Shown here: piece by piece, positions 31,787 through 37,231 of the stretch | Position numbering within the stretch: position 1 is the stretch's first letter | How the letters are laid out: each line of letters begins with the position of its first letter | Assembly: GCA_902793465.1 (NCBI GenBank) | Contig: CADBDT010000020.1 | Location: 1-37,231 of the forward strand | Source of the DNA: an uncultured Coriobacteriaceae bacterium | GTDB lineage: Bacteria > Actinomycetota > Coriobacteriia > Coriobacteriales > Atopobiaceae | DNA: 37,231 nt | Direction of reading: 5' to 3' | Notes under the pieces: generated by a model | What the model saw: the letters and a program-made list of their open reading frames with translations, nothing else | Databases searched by the model: none | What the model was told of the DNA's origin: nothing | Made by a program: the position numbers and the translations under genes

Positions 31787-32149
31787 CTACGCCACAGACG
31801 CAACGCCAGCTATGCCTGCGGCAACGCGGTAGGGTTCAACCGCCTGCGACAACCTGGACTCCCACTCGTCTGGGTCCCAGGCCTCGGGATCGCGCAGCAG
31901 GGAGCGCACGCACAACGCCACGTCCACCTCGCGGTCCGTTAAGAGCGACCAACCCTCGCCGTCGAGCGCATTGAGCACACACGACACGCGTGCAACCAAG
32001 TAGCTCTGCCTGCCCTCGTATTCCGAAGCGGGCATTACCGACCGCAGGCAGTCGAGCGCAATGGACCCGACGGCAGTGGCAAGGGCATCACGTGCCTCGT
32101 ATCCGCACATTACCATGGTTTTTAGATGTCTTATTGCGGCTGCACCCAT
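31787..32149 (-). CDS. Hypothetical helical protein (120 aa)
   Basis: GGAGGTAAAAC precedes the ATG at 32149, giving good coding support. The protein is acidic and mostly helical (VARVSCVLNALDGEGWSLLT, then DREVDVALCVRSLL). It has no membrane segment, signal peptide or recognisable motif. It probably forms a two-gene unit with the small membrane peptide downstream. I do not recognise the family. Confidence 0.65.
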   Translation of the reverse strand: MGAAAIRHLKTMVMCGYEARDALATAVGSIALDCLRSVMPASEYEGRQSYLVARVSCVLNALDGEGWSLLTDREVDVALCVRSLLRDPEAWDPDEWESRLSQAVEPYRVAAGIAGVASVA

Positions 32150-32279
32150 GTTTTACCTCCGTTTTGTTTTGTGCTTAACCTTAAGGGCATAGTACGCAAC
32201 GCACAGGACATCAATTGCGCGCTGGCACTGCGCGCAGCAGTTCCGTGACTGCCACGATTACGACGCTAGGAGGCCTGCC

Positions 32280-32501
32280 ATGAAAAAGAGCGTGCTTATT
32301 AAAGACACCACGCGCGAAGAGCGCATGCGCATTGTGGCGCAGGGGCTGGACTGGTGTGACGACTCCAGCTGCGAAAACTGCTCTGGCTGCAGCATGGGCG
32401 CACCTCGCGTGGACGCCATGTACGCGCCCTATATAGAGGGAAAGCTCGAGCTCGCGGAAATAAACATGCTCCACGCAGCAACCAAGTACACCCACGGATA
32501 A
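32280..32501 (+). CDS. Small Cys-rich protein (73 aa)
   Basis: GGAGGCCTGCC precedes the ATG. The central cluster WCDDSSCENCSGCSMG has four cysteines and may bind zinc or an iron-sulfur cluster. The N-terminus is basic, the C-terminus helical. Its function is unknown. It lies 30 bp upstream of the MGMT-type gene and is likely co-transcribed with it. Confidence 0.75.
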   Translation: MKKSVLIKDTTREERMRIVAQGLDWCDDSSCENCSGCSMGAPRVDAMYAPYIEGKLELAEINMLHAATKYTHG

Positions 32502-32531
32502 GCCCGCCTTTCGGGCAGCAAGAGGCATGCA

Positions 32532-32840
32532 ATGGGAGCGTTTAACGAAGCCGTATATGAGGTCGTACGTCAGATACCAGCGGGTCGCGTGGCGAGCTAT
32601 GGGCAGGTTGCGCGCATGGTGGGGCGCCCGCGCAACGCGCGCTTTGTTGGCTATGCCCTGCACGTTAATCCCGAGCCAGGCGTAATTCCGTGCCATCGGG
32701 TTGTATTTAAGGACGGCTCGCTGGCGCCTGGGTTCGCCTTTGGCGGCGAGGACGAGCAGCGGCGCCTGCTGGAAGCCGAGGACGTTGGTTTTTTGCCCGA
32801 CGGACGGGTGGACATGGCACGCTTTGCCTGGGAGGCGTAG
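32532..32840 (+). CDS. MGMT-type DNA alkyltransferase domain protein
   Basis: This 102-residue single-domain protein corresponds to the C-terminal part of O6-methylguanine-DNA methyltransferase. The helix-turn-helix region has GRVASYGQVARMVGRPRNAR (recognition helix and arginine finger), and the active site is VIPCHRVV with Cys54. Alkyltransferase-like proteins of this length usually have Trp in place of this Cys, but here Cys is present, so transfer activity is possible. It would repair O6-alkylguanine. AAGAGGC precedes the ATG. Hairpin A9 follows 27 bp later. Confidence 0.88.
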   Translation: MGAFNEAVYEVVRQIPAGRVASYGQVARMVGRPRNARFVGYALHVNPEPGVIPCHRVVFKDGSLAPGFAFGGEDEQRRLLEAEDVGFLPDGRVDMARFAWEA

Positions 32841-32867
32841 CAACAAAGGGGCGCCCCTCCGAAGACA

Positions 32868-32975
32868 GGGTGCCGCTTGGGGATACTCCCCATCGCGTAC
32901 ATCGCGGATAGGGTCCTCGTATGGGAAGGGCTAACGCGCGATGTACCCGCAGGGGAATATCCCCAAGCGGCACCC
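32868..32975. repeat. Family A hairpin, copy A9
   Basis: Outer stem GGGTGCCGCTT pairs with AAGCGGCACCC. About seven differences by eye from A5 over 143 bases including flanks. It lies between the MGMT-type gene and the galE promoter. Confidence 0.94.
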
Positions 32976-33035
32976 CACGCCGCCAAGCGATTGTGTATAT
33001 GTGCAAATGCCTGCGTTCGCCGCAACGCGCTGACG

Positions 33036-33041
33036 TATACT
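33036..33041 (+). promoter_or_regulatory. Probable -10 box (TATACT) of the galE operon
   Basis: TATACT lies 43 bp before the chosen TTG start of galE. No consensus -35 is seen; hairpin A9 ends 60 bp upstream of it. Confidence 0.45.
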
Positions 33042-33083
33042 TAAACAACAGCAACTTGCACTCTGAACATGGAGGTAACGCAC

Positions 33084-34139
33084 TTGTTTAGCAACAAAGA
33101 CCCCAAGGACACCTGCGTACTGGTAACCGGCGGCGCAGGCTTTATTGGCAGCCACACCGTGGTGTGCCTGCTCGAACGCGGCTACGAGGTCGTTGTGGTA
33201 GACGACCTGAGCAACTCTAGCGACGTGGTGTTCGACCGCATAGACCAGATAGTGGGCGACGACGCGGCAGAGCGCCTTACCTTCGTTCGTGCCGACGTGG
33301 CGAACAAGGACGCCCTGGAGGCCATCTTCGACGAGTTCCCCATCGACGCGGTAATCCACTTTGCCGGCTTTAAGGCCGTTGGCGAAAGCGTCCAGAAGCC
33401 CATCGAGTACTACTCCAACAACATTGGCAACACGCTGGCGCTCGTGGACGTAATGCGCGGACACGACTGCAAGTCCATCGTGTTCTCCAGCTCTGCCACC
33501 GTGTACGGCGATCCCGACTCGCTGCCGCTTACGGAGGACTCTCCCAAGAAGCCCGCTACCAACCCCTACGGCTGGACCAAGTGGATGATCGAGGAGATGC
33601 TACGCTCCCTTACCGTGGCGGATCCCGAGTGGAACGTAGTGCTGCTGCGCTACTTCAACCCCATCGGCGCTCATCCGTCGGGCCTTATGGGCGAGGATCC
33701 CAAGGGCATCCCCAACAACCTCCTGCCCTACGTGGCGCAGGTGGCCGTGGGCCGTCGCGACGCCGTCCACGTGTTTGGCAACGACTACGACACGCCCGAC
33801 GGCACCGGCGTACGCGACTACGTGCACGTTATGGACCTTGCCGAAGGCCACGCCGCGGCGCTTGCGTGGATGGCCGACAAGACTGGTTGCGAGGTATTCA
33901 ACCTGGGTACGGGCAACGGAACGTCCGTGCTGGAAATAATAAAGGCCTTCTCGGCGGCATGCGGACGCGAGCTCCCCTACGTAATTGAGCCGCGCCGCGC
34001 CGGCGACGTAACGGCCAACTGGGCCGACTGCACCAAGGCTCGCGAGCAGCTGGGCTGGGAGGCCAAGTACGGCATTGACGACATGTGCCGCGACAGCTGG
34101 AACTGGCAGAGCCACAACCCCAACGGATACGAGGGATAG
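33084..34139 (+). CDS. galE: UDP-glucose 4-epimerase
   Basis: This short-chain dehydrogenase/reductase-family epimerase (351 residues from the TTG) interconverts UDP-glucose and UDP-galactose with tightly bound NAD. The NAD-binding loop is TGGAGFIGSH near residue 15. The catalytic residues are in SSSATVYG (Ser) and YGWTK (Tyr, Lys). NPIGAHPSGLMGEDP and the C-terminal EPRRAGDVTANWAD match GalE. An ATG at 33069 is in frame, but the GGAGG between it and TTG 33084 is ideally placed for the TTG, so that start is chosen. It is followed after three bases by the polyprenyl synthase gene. Confidence 0.93.
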   Translation: MFSNKDPKDTCVLVTGGAGFIGSHTVVCLLERGYEVVVVDDLSNSSDVVFDRIDQIVGDDAAERLTFVRADVANKDALEAIFDEFPIDAVIHFAGFKAVGESVQKPIEYYSNNIGNTLALVDVMRGHDCKSIVFSSSATVYGDPDSLPLTEDSPKKPATNPYGWTKWMIEEMLRSLTVADPEWNVVLLRYFNPIGAHPSGLMGEDPKGIPNNLLPYVAQVAVGRRDAVHVFGNDYDTPDGTGVRDYVHVMDLAEGHAAALAWMADKTGCEVFNLGTGNGTSVLEIIKAFSAACGRELPYVIEPRRAGDVTANWADCTKAREQLGWEAKYGIDDMCRDSWNWQSHNPNGYEG

Positions 34140-34142
34140 GGC

Positions 34143-35183
34143 GTGAGCTCCTCTGGCGAGGCGTTTGCCTCATACCTCAAGCAAAGCCTTCCGCTCATCA
34201 ACGAATACGTGGCCGCCGGAACTCCCGGCGCGCCAACGTCGTACGACCAGGCGGTAGACCTCGAGCGCTACCTGTATGATCCCCTGAAGCGTTTTGTGAG
34301 TAGCGGCGGCAAGCGTATACGCCCTGCCCTTTGCCTGCTGGGCGCCGAGGCCGTGGGCGCCGCGCCTGCGGCGGCAGCCTCCGTTGCCGCCGCGGTAGAG
34401 CTCTTCCAGGCCGCGGCTCTTATCCACGACGACATTGCCGACAAGAGCACCACGCGCCGCGGCGTCCCCTGCCTGCACGTGTCGGAGGGAACGGGCCTGG
34501 CGATAAACGCTGGCGACGCCGCACTCGTGGCCGTTTCGTCCCACGTGATAAACGACGCTTCGCTTGACTTGCAGACCCGCATGGACCTCCTTGGCGAAAT
34601 TCTTCGCATGGAGGACCACACGCTGGAGGGCCAGGCGCTCGACCTCGGCTGGGCGCGCGACGGTCGCTGGGACATTGCTGTGGGCGACTACCTAGAAATG
34701 GCCCGCAGCAAGACGGCGTACTACTCCGCAGCCGTTCCCCTGGTATTGGGGGCTATCTGCGGCGGAGGAAGCACGGAGCAGATAGAGGGCCTGCGCGCCT
34801 TTGGCATGCAGGCTGGCCTGGCATTCCAGATACAGGACGACCTCCTTAACCTGATTGGAGACAAGAGCGCCCAGGGCAAGGACTACCGATCCGACGTCAC
34901 CGAGGGCAAACGCACCTTGGTTATGGTGTGGGCGCTCGAGCATCTAGGCCGGAGCGACCGCGACGAACTCGTTGAAATTCTTTCGTCGGGAACGTCCGAT
35001 CCGGAGCAAACAGGCCGCGCGGTGGAGCTTGCCCAAAAGGCGGGCGCCATCGATCACGCACGCAGCTACGCCGCACAGCTCGTAGACCGTGCCAAACGTG
35101 AACTCGAGCATATTTGCATTGCTAAAGAAGCCCGTACGGTGCTAATCTCGATGTCGGACTTCTTTATCGAGCGCATAAGCTAG
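34143..35183 (+). CDS. Trans-polyprenyl diphosphate synthase
   Basis: This 346-residue all-helical prenyltransferase has SSGGKRIRP at 53-61, first Asp-rich motif DDIAD at 96-100 and second motif DDLLNLIGD at 232-240. It condenses isopentenyl diphosphate with an allylic diphosphate; geranylgeranyl or longer products cannot be told from the sequence. The GTG start at 34143 follows GAGGGATAGGGC, which overlaps the end of galE, so translation is coupled. The pairing with galE suggests carrier-lipid or glycolipid supply for the envelope. Confidence 0.9.
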   Translation: MSSSGEAFASYLKQSLPLINEYVAAGTPGAPTSYDQAVDLERYLYDPLKRFVSSGGKRIRPALCLLGAEAVGAAPAAAASVAAAVELFQAAALIHDDIADKSTTRRGVPCLHVSEGTGLAINAGDAALVAVSSHVINDASLDLQTRMDLLGEILRMEDHTLEGQALDLGWARDGRWDIAVGDYLEMARSKTAYYSAAVPLVLGAICGGGSTEQIEGLRAFGMQAGLAFQIQDDLLNLIGDKSAQGKDYRSDVTEGKRTLVMVWALEHLGRSDRDELVEILSSGTSDPEQTGRAVELAQKAGAIDHARSYAAQLVDRAKRELEHICIAKEARTVLISMSDFFIERIS

Positions 35184-35237
35184 CACCACGCTTCTAGCGC
35201 AACGACGCATTACGTACGATCCAGACAAGGAACAGCG

Positions 35238-36152
35238 ATGGAATCCATCACACAAGGTATGACCGGCGCCGCGGTCGAGGATATTCAGGAGCGTCTCTGC
35301 TCGATTGGCTACTCCATAGACGAGAGCGAGCGCGCAAATCAGGAGTTTGGCATATCCACGGCCACCGCCGTAACGCATTTTAGGCTCGACCATGGCCTAT
35401 CGCTTGGACAGGATGTAGACTCCCCCACGTGGACGACCCTCGTGGACGAGACGTACAAGATGGGCGACCGCACACTCTACCTGCGCCTGCCCAACTTCCA
35501 CGGAGCAGATGTGCGCCAGCTGCAGCACTGCCTTAACATCCTGGGCTTCTCTGCAGGCGCCGTGGACGGCTACTACGGCCCGTACACCGAGGCGGCAGTA
35601 AAGCAGTTTCAGGAGAGCATTGGCGAGCTACCCGACGGCATGGCGTTTCCCGTTACCTTTGACGCCATAGAGCGGCTTCACCACGTGTGGGCCGGCAAGC
35701 CCGCAACAGGGCCGCACCCCCTGGGTGCCATGAGCTTTGCTCGCGCGGCAAACGTGCTGGAAAACGTAAGGATTTCCATTACTGCGGAAGACCCCATATC
35801 ACGCAACGTGGCCGGACGCATTTGGAACCTGGCATCTGCCACAAACGAGAGAAGCGGCCTGGACATTGTTGAGTCCGCCGACCACAAACGTCCTGGCGAC
35901 CACGCGCTGCTCGTCTTTGCCACAACTCCTTTGGAGGACGGCTCCAACGTGCCCAATGTGGTGGTAGACGATCCCGACACGCTTCCCATGCGCATTCGCA
36001 CCGCATGCGAGAGCTCCAAGGATGAGGTGCCCGTGGTGCGCATACAGCTTTCGTCCGGTGGCCCCGACTACAACGGGACCTTTACCGTAAGCGATGCGCA
36101 GACCTACGCCGTGCTGCTGCTGGACGCCATTTGCTCGGCGTTCGACGCATAG
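35238..36152 (+). CDS. Peptidoglycan-binding domain protein (304 aa)
   Basis: Two PG_binding_1-like repeats (residues about 5-70 and 80-140) carry the helix pattern VEDIQERLCSIGYSID and ADVRQLQHCLNILGFSAGAVDGYYG. The second half (about 160-304) is an unrecognised alpha/beta domain. AAGGAACAGCG precedes the ATG. There is no signal peptide, which is odd for a wall-binding protein; the protein may be exported otherwise or bind precursors inside. It lies 54 bp after the synthase gene and probably belongs to the operon. Confidence 0.8.
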   Translation: MESITQGMTGAAVEDIQERLCSIGYSIDESERANQEFGISTATAVTHFRLDHGLSLGQDVDSPTWTTLVDETYKMGDRTLYLRLPNFHGADVRQLQHCLNILGFSAGAVDGYYGPYTEAAVKQFQESIGELPDGMAFPVTFDAIERLHHVWAGKPATGPHPLGAMSFARAANVLENVRISITAEDPISRNVAGRIWNLASATNERSGLDIVESADHKRPGDHALLVFATTPLEDGSNVPNVVVDDPDTLPMRIRTACESSKDEVPVVRIQLSSGGPDYNGTFTVSDAQTYAVLLLDAICSAFDA

Positions 36153-36200
36153 CGGCCGAGGTGCCTGTTGGGAATGCTCTCAACGTCGGCAAGTTATCGC

Positions 36201-36306
36201 TGTGCACATTGGGGATATTCCCCTGCGGGTACATCGCGGATGAGCCGTACTCCAACGTAAGCCCTGCTCGCGATGTACCCGATGGGGAGTATCCCCAATG
36301 TGCACA
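36201..36306. repeat. Family A hairpin, copy A10
   Basis: Outer stem TGTGCACATT pairs with AATGTGCACA, the same as A4. It lies 48 bp after the operon end and may terminate it. Confidence 0.94.
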
Positions 36307-36319
36307 GCTCTCCCGGACC

Positions 36320-36338
36320 CTTAACTTAACGGCGGTGG
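36320..36338. repeat. Solo copy of the B2 terminal repeat
   Basis: CTTAACTTAACGGCGGTGG differs from the right terminus of B2 at one base. No opposite terminus is found nearby. Confidence 0.7.
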
Positions 36339-36419
36339 GATGCTTCCCCTGTTCATGCATCCACATTTCTGCTACACTGTAGTACGCTCATTGGCTGGAA
36401 TCCAGCGCAGTGATTGCAC

Positions 36420-36494
36420 TGGGGCATCGTCCAGGGGTTAGGACTGCGGTTTTTGGTGCCGCCAACCTAGGTTCGAATCCTAGTGCCCCAGCCA
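36420..36494 (+). tRNA. tRNA-Gln (anticodon UUG)
   Basis: Acceptor stem TGGGGCA pairs with TGCCCCA. The anticodon stem is GCGGT with GCCGC, and the loop TTTTGGT gives UUG. The T arm is CCTAG-GTTCGAAT-CCTAG-like. The discriminator is G and CCA is encoded. It reads CAA glutamine codons. Confidence 0.93.
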
Positions 36495-36542
36495 GAGTAT
36501 TCGCAGGTCAGACGCGGTGTTGCGGCTGGCCTGCTTGCTTTT

Positions 36543-36573
36543 GTCAAAGACATTTTCTTTGACATGTCAAAGA
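36543..36573. promoter_or_regulatory. Triple GTCAAAGA motif downstream of tRNA-Gln
   Basis: GTCAAAGA (36543-36550), its complement TCTTTGAC (36556-36563) and GTCAAAGA again (36566-36573). It could be a weak hairpin, an operator, or an attachment/recombinase site next to the tRNA. Confidence 0.4.
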
Positions 36574-36617
36574 ATGTTGATCTCGTCTCGATAATTGGCC
36601 GCCCTTTTACGGCTCTA

Positions 36618-36658
36618 AACGCAAGGAGACGGCCCCATTGAGACCGTCTCCTTGCGTT
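36618..36658. terminator. Strong hairpin, probable terminator of the HTH gene
   Basis: AACGCAAGGAGACGG pairs with CCGTCTCCTTGCGTT around an 11-base loop. It lies 28 bp after the stop of the minus-strand HTH gene. T runs are weak on both sides. Confidence 0.7.
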
Positions 36659-36685
36659 AGTTAATTCAGGATAACACGTACAGCA

Positions 36686-36898
36686 TTACGTTACTCTGGC
36701 ATTCGGGTCGATTCGCCACTGCCGACCAATTTTTAACGCCCCCTCTATGCGCCCGTCACGAAGCATGCGATAGATCGTTACACGCGATACTCCCATGTAC
36801 TTCGCATACTCCTCTGGAGACATGCGCTGCCTGAGCGTATGTTGACCAACCGACTGCGATATTGTTTTACAATTAACATGCTGATTATTCGCCTCCAC
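36686..36898 (-). CDS. Excisionase/MerR-like HTH DNA-binding protein (70 aa)
   Basis: The core MSPEEYAKYMGVSRVTIYRM then LRDGRIEGALKIGRQWRI is a clear excisionase-type winged helix-turn-helix. Such proteins bind DNA as accessory recombination factors or antitoxins. A GTG at 36898 gives 70 residues with a polar N-terminus; a start at the ATG 36823 (45 residues) is possible. Neither has a strong ribosome site. It is divergent from the PIN-like fragment, 46 bp apart, as in some toxin-antitoxin pairs. AT-rich codons suggest transfer. Confidence 0.75.
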   Translation of the reverse strand: MEANNQHVNCKTISQSVGQHTLRQRMSPEEYAKYMGVSRVTIYRMLRDGRIEGALKIGRQWRIDPNARVT

Positions 36899-36944
36899 AC
36901 CTTACGACGCCGCCTTGTACGGATAACCTGCGCAGGTACCAGCC

Positions 36945-37231
36945 ATGATTGTAGCATCTGGCTCAACTCCGCTCATAACGCTGGTGAAGGCCGCACAGCT
37001 AGACGTACTTCACGAGCCATTCGACGAAGTCGTCATCTCTGATGCGGCCTTTCGGGAACTCACGACGAACCCGCACCTCTCCGAGGAGGCAGACCAAATA
37101 CGACCTGAGCTGCGTCTGTCCGGCACCGCTTTAAGAGTGCTGATGGCGCTCTTTACGACCATCGACCTTGCATATGAGTGTAGACTTGCTTTTTTTCGCG
37201 GACACTACGCCTCGGGGTCGAGAAAATTGCC
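36945..37231 (+). pseudogene. PIN-domain (DUF3368/VapC-like) fragment, cut by the window edge
   Basis: The frame from ATG 36945 begins MIVASGSTPLITLVKAAQLD and continues HEPFDEVVISDAAFRELTTN, PHLSEEADQI. This resembles the start of DUF3368-type PIN nucleases. The normal SDxSPLI is here SGSTPLI, so the first metal-binding Asp is missing. After about residue 53 the resemblance fades (LRLSGTALRVLMALFTTIDL), which suggests a frameshift or truncation. I therefore call it degenerate. The gene continues beyond the window. Confidence 0.45.

Noticed and set aside
9651..36306. Family A repeats as a CRISPR array
   Set aside because: Copies are kilobases apart, palindromic over 100 bp and without regular spacers; no cas genes are present.

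Overview
The window looks like a chromosomal segment of a GC-rich, anaerobic, host-associated actinobacterium, most likely class Coriobacteriia (Olsenella/Atopobium-like). This placement is an inference from base composition, strong GGAGG-type ribosome sites, tRNA genes with encoded CCA, a DivIC/FtsB gene followed by a Ppx/GppA gene, and oxygen-sensitive enzymes such as IorAB. No 16S rRNA or other taxonomic marker is present.

Layout. Positions 1-2351 are the end of an integrated element: a small unknown gene and a large serine recombinase whose reading frame runs into the 3' end of a tRNA-Leu gene. From 2352 the sequence is chromosome-like. 2.5-6.3 kb (minus strand) holds a zinc-ribbon membrane protein, a Ppx/GppA phosphatase, a FtsB/DivIC division protein and a cytoplasmic GH5 glycosidase. 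6.5-18 kb (mostly plus) holds a membrane protein, a Gfo/Idh/MocA oxidoreductase with a HAD phosphatase, a DegV protein, a coiled-coil membrane-anchored protein, a glutaredoxin-like protein, a DMT transporter (minus), a second HAD phosphatase, a GNAT acetyltransferase, a small Cys-rich protein and a GH3 glycosidase with reversed domain order. 18.8-26.8 kb (mostly minus) holds a YgiQ-type radical SAM protein, a short UvrA paralogue, a YfcE-type phosphodiesterase (plus) and the iorBA pair. 27-36.2 kb holds a FemAB-type transferase, a TerB-like protein, a CmpB-type membrane protein, a LysR regulator, several small genes, an MGMT-type DNA repair protein, and a cell-envelope operon of galE, a polyprenyl synthase and a peptidoglycan-binding protein. 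tRNA-Gln follows, then a short foreign-looking segment with an HTH gene and a PIN-like fragment cut by the window edge.

The most unusual property is the intergenic DNA. Between 9.6 and 36.3 kb nearly every long gap carries a ~105-bp hairpin element (ten copies, called family A here). Its inner arms are almost invariant, and its outermost stem bases differ from copy to copy yet stay complementary. At least five other palindromic families occur around them: B is a MITE-like element with 19-bp terminal inverted repeats; C is GTCCGAA-ended palindromes; D is ATCAAG-GGGGTACTCCCC palindromes; F is TTAATACGTGAAC inverted repeats; H is ACCACAA hairpins. Some are nested or share ends. I could not compare these with any database, so whether they are already described is unknown. 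Their number, orientation pattern and compensatory variation make them the best candidate for an undescribed system here.
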